This document shows, piece after piece, positions 18,574-28,843 of a stretch of DNA of 29,531 bases. The notes under the pieces were generated by a model that had not been told where the DNA came from, searched no databases, and worked only from the letters and a program-made list of their open reading frames with translations. A program made the translations under genes and the position numbers. The number at the start of each line of letters is the position of its first letter. Positions within the stretch are counted from its first letter, which is position 1. The DNA is from Asterionellopsis glacialis (lineage: Eukaryota > Bacillariophyta > Plagiogrammaphyceae > Rhaphoneidales > Asterionellopsidaceae), in the NCBI GenBank assembly GCA_014885115.2, contig WKLE02002335.1:1-29531 (forward strand), written 5' to 3'.

Positions 18574-19788
18574 AGAAGGAGAGAGAGAACCAACAAGAGA
18601 AGAAATAAAGCCAATCTTCCACTATTTTGTACATTAGACACTACTAGCAAAAGCTAAAAGTCAAAAGAGTTATAACAAGAGAGATTCCATACATATTATA
18701 CATTTGAAAAAGTTATTTGTTTACAATTAAATTAAAATCTTGACATTAAAGGAAATTTACGTTTAAAAATCTTTCTGTAACATGTTTTCATTGAAATCAC
18801 TCCTGTGAAAGCTTTCGTTCTCTACTCAAGATCTCCACTGTGTAGAGACAGGTCAAAAAGATTCTAGGTAGCAATTTGCTTACATCTGTAAGGCAGATGG
18901 TTTCTGTCAAGCAAGATCTCAAGATCTTGATGTGGCAGATGGCACGAGTACGTACAGTACTTTACCTTACATATTGGGCTTCCGATGACATATGTTACAT
19001 GTCACCCTACACTTTTTAATATGTTAGGTCGTACTGGCTGTATCGTTGGAAGGATTTTTTCCCTCTGTACTGCATTGTGGCAGGATAGGAGAGACTTCTT
19101 TTCGACTAGTCTACGAGTGAAGAAGAAAGGGAGAGAAGTACTAGAGGTAAGTAAGATTCACTCTCTAGGACTAGAGGACTAGAGGTCCTAAAACATCAGG
19201 ACTAGACTATGGATACAGATCAAAACTTGATACGTGTGATGGTAAGGGTAGTACTACGGTAGTTCCGCCGTTCATCTCAAAGACTAGAAAATTTAGTTAG
19301 TTAATTAGTACGTTTGTTAGTGATGCTGAATCCTAGTTAGTTACTTTGGGAAACACCCCCGGTCTCCACATTCACAATTAGTCATACGTCATGTACTCTT
19401 TTGAAGTTTTTATGCTATATTATATAAACATAATGAATGGAAAGGGGGAGAAAAAGTCCGTCAATACTGTATAGCATGTCCTCGAGATGAATGAGTCAGT
19501 GTCAAGCAAAAAAAGCCACAGCAAAAATGTAGAACTAGAAAAGATCCCATCAACATTATGGATTACGAAATGGTGGTGCAACCATAAACGGTGTACAGTG
19601 AAAATCTAAATTATGTGGCAAATGGTTATTTCCGACAAGAACAACCTAAAGCAGCAGCTTCTACAGTAAAACAATCGCAATAAGCATAAATAACATAGTT
19701 CACGTGTGTGTTTTTCCCAATAAATGTGTTACAAGATTTCAATAAAATATGATAGGAGGTATCAATCACAAATAATGATCTGCGATTT
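18574..19788. other. Intergenic between convergent genes (1.2 kb)
   Basis: No supported gene. Features seen: the palindrome CAAGATCTTG (18920-18929) preceded by a second CAAGATCT; TACAGTA-type heptamers at 18953, 19465 and 19662; and a block with ACTAGAGGACTAGAGGTCCT (19170-19189), sharing TAGAGGTCCT with positions 354 and 384. The open frame at 18985-19182 has no protein features. Confidence 0.5.
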
Positions 19789-21987
19789 TTAATTCCTTTT
19801 ACGTTTCATCTCCGCCACTGCTGTTTCTGTTCTTGCAGTAGTCATGTTAATCGCAGTCGCAGTCCTTGTTGTGTTCGTTCTTGCTATTGTTGTAGTCAAT
19901 GGTATAGACCCATCACCTAATTGTAGTTGTTGAGGTGGTGCAGGTAAATACGGTTTGTCGACAAGTGTCAAAGGCACACCAAATACTATTTCTTCAAGAC
20001 CATGATAGGATCGATGTTGTCCCATGACAAGTTTAAAGCCCGCACGTGCCATGACACCACGTTCTTCATCTTGTTTCGGATCTAAATAATACATCAACAA
20101 GTCTTCAAGACTTTTGGCACTGTCATAAATCACAATATTGGTAGCATTGTGCAATCCTTGTGGAAGTGAAATCATATCATCCACAAATACCAAGGCACCA
20201 CTACACAAGGCTTCCATCAATTGGTAGGTATCTTCCCATTCATCACGTTGGGCCACCACTACGATTTTACTCGTCAACAATCCCTGAATGTACAAGGGGG
20301 ATATTTGATTGACATCTACATTATTTTGATTCTTCTTGGAATCTTCTTCCCGAATATACTCAATGTTGGTATGAACTTTACGTCCAGTTTCAGTCTTTTT
20401 CCCTTGCAACGATGCAATGACACTTGCTACTCGTCTTCGTAAAAAGGCATAATGAGTATAATCACCTTGTTTGACAAACAAGGAAACGTCCATATTACGT
20501 TTGAATTTAGAAGAGGACGCAGGATTCTTCATTGGTTTGAAATGGATATTATTTTCCAAGGATGTTGATGTTGTACTATCGTCATCCCGACTCATGGTAT
20601 GATTCCGAATCGATGCTACTACCGATTCACGCACCATGAATGGTAAATGTAAAATTGGACCACCAAACAACGCATTGCCTTGGTTGGGTAACATGACAGT
20701 CCCTGGTTCAATCCATTGTTTTGTTGAATCCCAATACCTACCTGATACTATATTCCGTTTGACATAACGTATTTGTTGTTTGGGAAAGTGATGTATAGTT
20801 TGTAATCTGGGACACTCCAAGACTGTAGATGTACCTGTAAAATCAATCAATACCAAATACCAATTGGAGGGTAGCAATGGTGGTATTGATGATGATGGAG
20901 GAGTGACAGCGTCCCCCTTGCTAGTACCACTATTACCAAACTTGGCATATTGAAGAATCCGTTCCAAGGCATGACAATCTTGATTTAAACTTGCTACATC
21001 CACCATCCATAATTGGGGTATATCACCATTAGTATTGACTTGAATTTGATCTTGTGGATGAATTTGTTTCAAGGTTTGTTGTGTAACGAATTTGACATGT
21101 TGTAAATTTAAATATTGAGATCGTTTCAATCCATCAAACAATGTTACAGTTTGTGGTTGAAAAATAGGTCTATTCGTTTCTTTATTCAGTTGAGCACCAC
21201 CTACAAATAACCATACAGGTACGGGATGTTCCTTGGAAGGAGTGGTAATTGAGGAAAGAATTGGATGATGCAGTGGGTTGTAACTTTCAATGGATGATGT
21301 TTTTGTAATTGTCTTTGTTGGTGCTGTTGATTGAGTGGTGATAGATTGATGCAAATCGGCAGGAACGGCTCCAGTAGATTTCTGTCGAGTTTTACCATTA
21401 GGGACTTTATTGTTATTCTTGTTGTTTTTGACGTTTTCATTAAATACACGAATCGTAGTTCCTGGTATGGAAGGAGGAGGAGGAGGTTGTCGAGTATTCA
21501 AGTTTTCAGTACTCTCTTCTTTCGTCGTATTCCCAGAACTATAACCATAAAACCGATGATTTATACTTGATATATACACCATGACAAGTACGAATAATCC
21601 TACACGAACACATCGTACCCAATAACGACACGGCGAAGGTGTCACACTTGCATGATGATTCCCACGTGGTGATAAATTCAATGATGGAGATGCTGGTGAT
21701 CCTCGTGGAGATGACAATTTACGAACAAAATTACCAGTCGTATGATTTGAAGAAGAGGCTGGACTACGAGTAGGTCGTTTCATCGATGATACTGACAATA
21801 ACGACGATGACGTTGGTGTCATGGACGACGTCCCACAACCAAGACTAGTAGTAGAGCCTCCTAGTAAACCTGTTTCGAAACAATCTGTAGTCGAACTTGA
21901 TAATGATGTTTGTTTGTTTGTATGATTCTTGTTGGTTTGATTTCGTGGAGATGATCGTAGCATTGTTCCAATGTCTTTCGACATCAC
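19789..21987 (-). CDS. Type II membrane glycosyltransferase-like protein (exostosin / group-1-like C-terminal domain)
   Basis: The 732-residue protein has a long basic, Ser/Pro-rich cytosolic tail (1-125, several SPRG/SP sites). One transmembrane segment follows (about 127-142, 'VRVGLFVLVMVYIS'), then a P-rich and N/K-rich stem (about 150-235) and a lumenal domain (about 250-680): the layout of Golgi glycosyltransferases. The C-terminal part (about 565-636) has 'Y-QGLLTSKIVVVAQRDEWE' followed by 'YQLMEALCSGALVFVDDM--LP-GL' and 'NIVIYDSAKSLEDLLMYYL'. This matches the nucleotide-sugar-binding half of GT-B enzymes and exostosin-like proteins (a 'SK..V..R..WED..RL.EAL..G.' pattern). Donor and acceptor are unknown. 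The extreme C-terminus (about 690-732) is Thr/Arg-rich low complexity. No intron is needed. A family other than GT47 is possible. Confidence 0.65.
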   Translation of the reverse strand: MMSKDIGTMLRSSPRNQTNKNHTNKQTSLSSSTTDCFETGLLGGSTTSLGCGTSSMTPTSSSLLSVSSMKRPTRSPASSSNHTTGNFVRKLSSPRGSPASPSLNLSPRGNHHASVTPSPCRYWVRCVRVGLFVLVMVYISSINHRFYGYSSGNTTKEESTENLNTRQPPPPPSIPGTTIRVFNENVKNNKNNNKVPNGKTRQKSTGAVPADLHQSITTQSTAPTKTITKTSSIESYNPLHHPILSSITTPSKEHPVPVWLFVGGAQLNKETNRPIFQPQTVTLFDGLKRSQYLNLQHVKFVTQQTLKQIHPQDQIQVNTNGDIPQLWMVDVASLNQDCHALERILQYAKFGNSGTSKGDAVTPPSSSIPPLLPSNWYLVLIDFTGTSTVLECPRLQTIHHFPKQQIRYVKRNIVSGRYWDSTKQWIEPGTVMLPNQGNALFGGPILHLPFMVRESVVASIRNHTMSRDDDSTTSTSLENNIHFKPMKNPASSSKFKRNMDVSLFVKQGDYTHYAFLRRRVASVIASLQGKKTETGRKVHTNIEYIREEDSKKNQNNVDVNQISPLYIQGLLTSKIVVVAQRDEWEDTYQLMEALCSGALVFVDDMISLPQGLHNATNIVIYDSAKSLEDLLMYYLDPKQDEERGVMARAGFKLVMGQHRSYHGLEEIVFGVPLTLVDKPYLPAPPQQLQLGDGSIPLTTTIARTNTTRTATAINMTTARTETAVAEMKRKRN

Positions 21988-22810
21988 TTTTTACACTCTG
22001 GTAAGCCCACTATTTATCTACCCTTCTCTTTAATAACTATAGGCTAACTATTGTTTTGTTCTCGAACTGTATGCGATTATTATTCTCCATTCATCGGTAG
22101 CGTCTGCGAATGTCGTGCTACAGGAGCAGAGTCGTCCTTTACTAAAGCTGCGTAAGTCTCGCCTACCGCACATACTGTGGGGACTGTTTGTCGTTCTTTT
22201 TTCCAATGTGGTATATTTGCTTTTTCTTGTGAAAATTTGTTTTCGTGTGAATCTCTGGTATGTTTGATACAGAATATTTTTATACATAAGGGCAGGTAAC
22301 GAAAAACGCCCAAGTTTGGAATCTCTTCAAATTTTATAACAGATATTCATCCTTGTAGATACACATTCAAACCAGTGCAAGATTCGAATACAGACTTTGA
22401 TTCGGATAGAATACATATTACATACAATATTGTCTGTCTATCGTACTGTACTTGGTAGACTCTGACATTTAACATTAGCTCTAGTAAGTATTTGATTGAA
22501 ACACCATCATTATTATTATTTTAACATCCAGGTACGAAAGGGAGAGACCACATCATGTGTCTACCGAACGAGTAGGCTTACAGGACTCTGACGCACCTCA
22601 CTCGCCATCGCATGCAGCATCTTCATACCTGGCGGTATTGTCTCTGACGAATGTGTAATCTGCTTTCTTCCATTTCGTCAGACATCATTTTTTTCTAAAA
22701 AACACTCACACACATTTTAATAGCATTACAGTACGAGTATTGTTTTGTGGATTTCATTGTATCTATACACTATAGAACATAAATCACTGCACTGCACTAC
22801 ACTGCCAAGC
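21988..22810. promoter_or_regulatory. Shared upstream region of a divergent gene pair
   Basis: About 820 bases separate the start of the glycosyltransferase-like gene (-) from the preferred start of the alpha/beta hydrolase gene (+), so both promoters lie here. TACAGTA-type heptamers occur at 22444-22450 and 22727-22733. Overlapping minus-strand frames at 22048-22313 have no recognisable protein features. No RNA gene was seen. Confidence 0.45.
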
Positions 22811-24394
22811 ATGACGTCCAAAGATGCGAGTAGTACCAGTAACAACAAAGCTGCTACTGTTGAACTCCTCACCATTGACAAGGAAGAAAAATACAAAACA
22901 CACTCAACCGTACTCTTGATTTTCATCCATGGAGCCTTTACGGCGAATTCTCGTTACCTTCCATTGCTCCGCACCATTCAACAATCGTGTTTACAAAGGG
23001 GAGTGAAATTAGACATTGGATATGGAACGTACACCCATAATATTCCTACCAAGGAACAGACGCAAGACATTCTATCTCAACTACTGAATGACAATAATGA
23101 ATCAAATCCAATTAATTACGATGCAAAGTTTATGGCAGGACATAGTATGGGAGCATTGATAGCTACCGAATTGGCACTGTCTTCCACCTACGACGGTTTG
23201 ATACATGTCAATTCTAGTTTTCAATTCCAAAATCCGGCATGTTCCCTTGCATCTTATCCCAAGCCTGTATTGACATTGGAAGGGAGTGCCGATGGGTTTA
23301 TGAAATATTATATCGTGAGTCAAGATATGGACGATTTAGAGAAAGAAGTAAAGAGACAACAACATGCTGATATGGATCCTCACAGTGGTGTTTCCATGCT
23401 GGAGATGAACTTGACAAAACCCATCATTATTGAACAGGATATTAATCATATGCAAGCTGCCGATAATGTGGTAGGAGAAAGAACCCTGCAAACCTTTCGA
23501 CATGACTTTGACAGTGAGTTGAAATTAGAAGAAGCACACGAGAAACTTGCAAAGGATATTGCATCCTTTATTTTGATTACCACATTAAGACCAGCCAAGA
23601 AGCTATTGGAAAAAAAAGGTGACGAATATAAAATATTCATGGAAGCTTGTAAATTCCAATTAGAAAGGACGGATTTGACAAGAAAGATGCTTTGCTCATA
23701 TCGAAGTTTGTCAAGTGAGTCGTTCATTGCTGATCTCGCAAGGGATATGCAACGTAGTATTGCTAATTTACAAGAGGAATTGGTAGTAGTTCCCAATTTT
23801 CATGAAACCTATCAAGACTTTTTATATTCCAAGCCAACAATTGTGGAATCATTTCCAAACATAATCGATTCAAAGTTGAAAGGAGGAGACAACAATGCAG
23901 ACATAGAGACTGCATCCATAGTGCATATACATTTGGTTCCTCAGGACCCCATCCTGTTGCACAAGGACTTGCCGCCAAGCGCATCGCAACTATCACCAAC
24001 ATATGCCATCAAGGCAAAGTCACAAGAGTTCTTTTTATCATCATTTACAAAGCAAGGTGAACCAAGTACGGTTTCTGAATTCAACAAGAGGAGTTTTGAC
24101 AAGGTTTGGAATGAATATATCACTCAAGAACAACAATTAAAGTACAAAGAAAAGGGACGTAAATTGGAATTTGGACCGGATATTGAGATAAGCCATCCAC
24201 CTACTTGGGTCGACACTCCATTGCAGATCACCCATTCTGAAAATGTAACTGTTGTACAAAGTCCTTTTGTTCTTACATCTGTAGATCACAAAGTAAAAAA
24301 GTTTCAAGGGATGTTCTATGCTAAGCCCATGACTCCCTCACAGATTTATGAATGGATTGTTTATGATGCGTTTCGTAAGATACCACATTTGTAA
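22811..24394 (+). CDS. Alpha/beta hydrolase, serine-hydrolase type, substrate unknown
   Basis: The protein has 527 residues from the ATG at 22811 (context CCAAGCATGA). An in-frame ATG at 22745 would add 22 residues with no clear targeting role. The N-terminal half is an alpha/beta hydrolase fold: strand and oxyanion motif 'LLIFIHGAF' (about 36-44), nucleophile elbow G-H-S112-M-G, acid Asp161 in 'LTLEGSADGF', and His213 in 'QDINHMQAAD'. The spacing fits a complete triad. The second half (about 240-527) is not recognised; it includes a helical region and 'VHIHLVPQDP'. No signal peptide or membrane span is seen, so a cytosolic lipase/esterase-like enzyme is likely. It is convergent with the S33 gene, with 194 bases between stop codons. 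Confidence 0.8.
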   Translation: MTSKDASSTSNNKAATVELLTIDKEEKYKTHSTVLLIFIHGAFTANSRYLPLLRTIQQSCLQRGVKLDIGYGTYTHNIPTKEQTQDILSQLLNDNNESNPINYDAKFMAGHSMGALIATELALSSTYDGLIHVNSSFQFQNPACSLASYPKPVLTLEGSADGFMKYYIVSQDMDDLEKEVKRQQHADMDPHSGVSMLEMNLTKPIIIEQDINHMQAADNVVGERTLQTFRHDFDSELKLEEAHEKLAKDIASFILITTLRPAKKLLEKKGDEYKIFMEACKFQLERTDLTRKMLCSYRSLSSESFIADLARDMQRSIANLQEELVVVPNFHETYQDFLYSKPTIVESFPNIIDSKLKGGDNNADIETASIVHIHLVPQDPILLHKDLPPSASQLSPTYAIKAKSQEFFLSSFTKQGEPSTVSEFNKRSFDKVWNEYITQEQQLKYKEKGRKLEFGPDIEISHPPTWVDTPLQITHSENVTVVQSPFVLTSVDHKVKKFQGMFYAKPMTPSQIYEWIVYDAFRKIPHL

Positions 24395-24588
24395 ATTGGA
24401 TCATTCATTGCAACTTTTGGTAGCAGGGATGAAAAGCCATTTAAAAAAAAACATACACCTCATCTGCAGTTTTCTCGTAGACATATCAGATAATCTAAAT
24501 CTTTATAAAACAAGTCATCGACTATATGTATTCTTTGTCTTTGTAGATCCTTGAATCGAAACAGCTGCTGCTATAGGTTGTAGGACTA

Positions 24589-26718
24589 TTAACTGGGAGT
24601 CCGAATACTACCATTTGCCATACCCATTAGTTTTTCATACATGGATGCACCAGCATCTCTCAATCCAGAATGTTGGTAGTCATTCGTCACCCATATTTTA
24701 CATTTTTCAAGTGGACCCCCACGTTTCGTAACTTCCATGCAGGCATTGAATTCAACGTACATATCTTCCAAGTACACTGCTGCAGCAGCCTTGGAAATAC
24801 TACCATCCTTCAAAACCTTTTTCATATGTTCACCATCATACAGCGGACCCCAATCATCCTTTTCTGACAAGGCAGTTGCCAACATCTTCATACCTGTACC
24901 ACTTACTTCAGCAAAGTCACCATCTGCCATCCAGGGGAATACCATTTCACCAAAGAATAAGGTGGGACGGTCATTGCTGTTAAGCTGAGATGTTAATTTG
25001 TAATCAAATTCACTTGGTGTTTTTACACGATCCTCATAGGCACGATGTGCAGCCCAATTTGTTGGATTATTATTAGACCCATCGGCATAAATACTTTCAT
25101 GTAATAAAAAGTAAATCGGAAAATCATCAAAAGGTTGCGCAGAGTCAATACGTTTTAAAAATGCACGTGTAAATTCAGGTCTGCCACGACCATCATCCAC
25201 GACAAAGGCAGTAGAGAACATCGTATGAAGTGATGCAAACGCAGATGGATTCCCGCCTAAACCTAATCCAAGTTGTAAGAATCTACGGGCTGTTAACTTT
25301 CCTCCGGAGGGTAGTACAGCTGGTTCATCTAATAAACGACCCACAATCTTTTTCACAACTTGAACATCACCAGGGTACATTTCATAATATCGTAGCGATC
25401 GTTCCTTGACACGATCCCACAACATATCATAAACATCATAGACAGGTGTTAACATTGGGGCAATTCCACCTGTCAATAAACATATCTTGGGTGGATGAGC
25501 AACTTGGGATAGGTATGTCATCATACAAAATCCACCAAAGGATTGTCCCAGAGCTGCACCCCATGGACGTGGTTCATCATCCTGTACAGCCTCACTCGGT
25601 ACCAACAATGCATCACGAATTTCTTCTGCATCTTGTACAATATTATCTGCACGTAACGATGCCATGTAGTTTGTAGCCTTTTCCAAGGCATCCTTGACAT
25701 TGTCAGACAACATGTCTTTGCTGATCTCCGTGGTACCATCGTCATTGCCGGTACCATCCATCGAAAATAAATCTGGAAACTTACGTTCTAAACTTTGTTT
25801 TGTGACAGGCGTAGAACGACCTGTACCACGTTGATCCATAAGTACAATACGTGGATAATCATCTAGGGCTGCACCTGCCCATGAACTACCTTTGGTAAGG
25901 CCACAATCTACCATGGGTGTTGGTGCACCAAAGCCTGGACCACCTTGGAGGTATAACATTAACCCATCAGCATTCTTTAAATTGGCCTTGAGGATGTAGG
26001 CATTGGCACGCTGAGATGGTGTCATATCGATCAAAGAATTCCACCATAACTCATCCTTGGTGGTTGTACCCACCTTTTCTGTGATTGTAAAGTATACATC
26101 AATCCTCTCTGCACTCGCTGCAGCAGCAGCTACCTCACTTTTTTTGCCGGTGGTAGATTTTGATCGATCAAGTGGTAAAGATATATAATGTTCGGTTACT
26201 ACTAATCTACGACCACTTTCACATGCATGAAATGTTGGTGGCGATGCGATACGATGATTACGTTGTTGTTGTTTCATGGCTTGTTTTAAACGTCGTTGCG
26301 CTTTCGATATCCCACCTGCCTTTTGATTTGATTCGTTTGCACTTGCAGCTTTCTTGGTATTGTGCAACCAACCGGTCCTTGGTTCGTCGTCCTTACCCTG
26401 TTGTGTCTGTGCTGATGCCGATGCTGTGGACTCTGTATCTTCTTCTTTTTTCCAAAAAGATGAATCTTTTTCTGGAAGATTATGATTCCAACCAGTTGTT
26501 GGTTTTTGCCCTAGAGAAATATTCCTTTTTGCCACACTAGATGACCGAGCCGTCCTAAGTCCACGAAAAAGCTGTGGTGTCGTCCAAGCACGAGCTGATG
26601 TTACAAGACCACGTGACCACAACGTGAAAACTACCACAAACGTAGTGAAGAAACTACCGTGATGAAGAAATCGTCTTCTTTGCAATTGTTCAATACTACA
26701 AGGACGACCGTAAGGCAT
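24589..26718 (-). CDS. S33 prolyl-aminopeptidase-like alpha/beta hydrolase, probably plastid-targeted
   Basis: The protein has 709 residues from the Met at 26718. The frame is open 50 residues further up (26868), but the 26718 start gives a signal peptide (hydrophobic 'FFTTFVVVFTLW', ending VTSARA) with Trp44-45 region next, then an R/S/T-rich stretch: a diatom plastid presequence with W in place of F. Residues about 60-170 are low complexity with two 'TGW-HN' copies. The enzyme domain shows the oxyanion motif QGGPG (258-262), DQRGTGRS (295-302), nucleophile G-Q-S393-F-G-G, an acidic 'EDMYVEF' motif and His683 in 'VTNDYQHSGLRD'. These match proline iminopeptidase-type S33 enzymes, which release N-terminal Pro or other residues. 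The domain is complete. The enzyme class is solid; targeting is inferred. Confidence 0.85.
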   Translation of the reverse strand: MPYGRPCSIEQLQRRRFLHHGSFFTTFVVVFTLWSRGLVTSARAWTTPQLFRGLRTARSSSVAKRNISLGQKPTTGWNHNLPEKDSSFWKKEEDTESTASASAQTQQGKDDEPRTGWLHNTKKAASANESNQKAGGISKAQRRLKQAMKQQQRNHRIASPPTFHACESGRRLVVTEHYISLPLDRSKSTTGKKSEVAAAAASAERIDVYFTITEKVGTTTKDELWWNSLIDMTPSQRANAYILKANLKNADGLMLYLQGGPGFGAPTPMVDCGLTKGSSWAGAALDDYPRIVLMDQRGTGRSTPVTKQSLERKFPDLFSMDGTGNDDGTTEISKDMLSDNVKDALEKATNYMASLRADNIVQDAEEIRDALLVPSEAVQDDEPRPWGAALGQSFGGFCMMTYLSQVAHPPKICLLTGGIAPMLTPVYDVYDMLWDRVKERSLRYYEMYPGDVQVVKKIVGRLLDEPAVLPSGGKLTARRFLQLGLGLGGNPSAFASLHTMFSTAFVVDDGRGRPEFTRAFLKRIDSAQPFDDFPIYFLLHESIYADGSNNNPTNWAAHRAYEDRVKTPSEFDYKLTSQLNSNDRPTLFFGEMVFPWMADGDFAEVSGTGMKMLATALSEKDDWGPLYDGEHMKKVLKDGSISKAAAAVYLEDMYVEFNACMEVTKRGGPLEKCKIWVTNDYQHSGLRDAGASMYEKLMGMANGSIRTPS

Positions 26719-27272
26719 ACTGACCTCCCTTGTTCGTGTAAGATATAAACCACTTCTAGCCTTGATATGGAGGAAAGGAAGGTTTGGAAGGGTTATTTGA
26801 ATGGGGTGAGAAGGGCTAGAGAGCTGAGCTGTGACGAATGAGCTTGATGTATGATGTTCTGTTATCATGGAAGATGCCGAAAGATTGCTGTGACCGATGA
26901 TGACATCACAGAGATCCGAACTGACGAGTACGACGTACGGACGTGTCTATTGTTTGATTTGTCCCTTCGACTTCGTGCAAGAAACGGCAAGACAAATAAT
27001 AATTAAGGTCAAAGTTGCAATTCAATAAAAAATGAGAAGAAGCAAAATGATAAGACTTTTTTACAACGCAGAGAATTTAATTATTACGAGCTAGAGTCGA
27101 TCTGAAAATTATCAGGTTGTGATGATGGTACATCGCTAAGCAGAGTCATTCGCGTAGTCGTCTATCGACATTCAAATATTTTGTCATCTAATTTTCTTGT
27201 ATCAAGTACAATCGTTTATCCCAACTTCTCCTTGTACTGATAAGTTTGCGTCGTTTCTCACTTCAATTCTTC
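26719..27272. other. Intergenic upstream of the S33 gene
   Basis: About 550 bases between two minus-strand genes. It holds the S33 gene promoter, with TGATGACATCA (26899-26909) and ACGTACGGACGTGTC (about 26931-26945), and the 3' end of the PSxxPS gene. Nothing else was recognised. Confidence 0.45.
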
Positions 27273-28331
27273 TCAAGTAAAGCAGAAAAAAATCGTGACC
27301 GCAACTATTGTGTATGCCCACAAATGTTCACTCCAACGACACCCCCTATGACCTCTGAAAACATTATGATTGCTTGCATTCGAAACAGCACCATTTGTGA
27401 TGGAAGTAGTGTACCCCCTACCAGGTGATATACTAGGACTGAGTGTAGTTGGAAATAATGTTGGTGCCGAACTAGCGAGGGGAGTTGGGTTCCAGCTAGG
27501 TTCCATCGACTTAGTAGGACTCCAACTGGGTTTCAAGCTAGGCGTGTCACTTGGTTCAACGCTTGGCATTGATGAAGGAACAGCAGATAAAGTTGGCATT
27601 GCGGATGGTGTCATACTTGGGTGTGACGAAATACTTGGATATGAACTTGGTTGGATGGATATACTCGGCATCCAACTTGGTTCGACACTTGGTTCTAATG
27701 AAATACTAGGGGCGGGACTTACAGTTGGTGATGCTGTTTTCGCGTCCATTTGATTTCTGACGAATACATATCCACCATAGAGAAAAATTACGCCTACAAC
27801 TGCACATCCTAATGCCTTATCCCGCCTCTTTCTTGAACTACCATCACTCATATTTGTCATTGCGTGTTCGTCGGTTTTCGAAGTATTTCTTTTTGTCTTT
27901 TTACTACGAGCATTTTTTGTTGTTTTTTTCGTTGGGTTATTTCTTGTACGCCTTTTGTTCTCTCCTTTATTGTCGGTGTTATGTTCAGAGACTTCTTCTA
28001 AAACAGCTGCTAAAGAAGCACATGAATTCGATTCGTCTGTGTTATCGTGAATATTTTGTAATGGAGGCGGAATGACTGGCATCGAGGCACTGATAACTGT
28101 CATGTTTCCTCCATTGTCACCACCATCGCAACTATCGTAGCTCGATGAAGCCGTTGGACTATGAAGCCGGAATTGATGTGTTTCAATTGCCTTTTCAACC
28201 CATCTTGGTGGAAATTGTCTTCTTACTCGATCGCGACGGCTTCTTCTTCTATATTTGTTGTTGTCGTTGCCAGTAGTCGTGTAGCACCTATTTGCTACCA
28301 CTTCATGGCCAACTACAACTGGGAGACTCAT
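27273..28331 (-). CDS. Single-pass membrane protein with PSxxPS stalk, function unknown
   Basis: The 352-residue frame has a basic cytosolic N-terminal part (residues 28-40 and 126-170 rich in K/R) and a transmembrane segment (about 173-191, 'ALGCAVVGVIFLYGGYVFV'). About 100 extracellular residues of Ser/Pro repeats follow (about 201-304) with steps such as 'SLEPSVEPSWMPS' and 'SVEPSDTPSLKPSWSP'. Such stalks are very common in diatom surface proteins, usually carrying a folded ectodomain. Here the protein stops soon after: read unspliced, it ends with a short hydrophobic tail (about 337-352, 'LWAYTIVAVTIFFCFT'). A small intron (27355-27421) would replace that tail (see findings). It is divergent from the gene at 28844. 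The ectodomain seems missing or never present. Confidence 0.7.
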   Translation of the reverse strand: MSLPVVVGHEVVANRCYTTTGNDNNKYRRRSRRDRVRRQFPPRWVEKAIETHQFRLHSPTASSSYDSCDGGDNGGNMTVISASMPVIPPPLQNIHDNTDESNSCASLAAVLEEVSEHNTDNKGENKRRTRNNPTKKTTKNARSKKTKRNTSKTDEHAMTNMSDGSSRKRRDKALGCAVVGVIFLYGGYVFVRNQMDAKTASPTVSPAPSISLEPSVEPSWMPSISIQPSSYPSISSHPSMTPSAMPTLSAVPSSMPSVEPSDTPSLKPSWSPTKSMEPSWNPTPLASSAPTLFPTTLSPSISPGRGYTTSITNGAVSNASNHNVFRGHRGCRWSEHLWAYTIVAVTIFFCFT

Positions 28332-28843
28332 TATGACGATAAAATTATTATTCTCAACATTGTTTCTATTTCGTATTGACTATCTGTTATTCTCTGTAAA
28401 GTCCTGGCTTCTGTTTCTAGTTAAAGTAATTGGTTGATAGTCTTGTCATGGGGGTGCCCCGACTGGATTGCAGCGTGTTTCTGTTCCTCAAAAAATTATG
28501 TGGGCAAAAATAATAAAAACCAACGGAATTTTTATTTGTGCGCCAATCATATTACTGTATTGAAATTGTACTGAACATAAGTGCGTATGACATTATTTGG
28601 TTTTGTCGAATCGAATGAGTCGATTTTTTCTCACTTTTTTTGGTGTCACAAGTCACAAGGGCGAAAAACCAGAACCAATCGCCCGAAAACGTCATTCATC
28701 CATCTATCTTCTCATTTCAAGGCACCTTTGTCACACGACACCAAGAACAAAATTATTATTACATCTGCATACGCTGTAGACTATTAATCACCATTGAGGA
28801 GCGCTACACAGCATAACCGAGACATTTTCTTGATTTCCAAATC
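28332..28843. promoter_or_regulatory. Shared upstream region of a divergent gene pair
   Basis: The 512 bases between the PSxxPS gene (-) and the SLC10A7-like gene (+) must contain both promoters. TACTGTA is at 28553-28559. Open frames at 28581-28787 lack protein features. The start context at 28844 is CAAATCATGATG. Confidence 0.45.

Noticed and set aside
22048..22313. Two overlapping minus-strand frames between divergent genes
   Set aside because: Different frames over the same DNA with no domain; more likely promoter sequence.
27370..27753. Plus-strand open frame with repeated Leu-Gly words
   Set aside because: Antisense of the PSxxPS repeat of the minus-strand gene.
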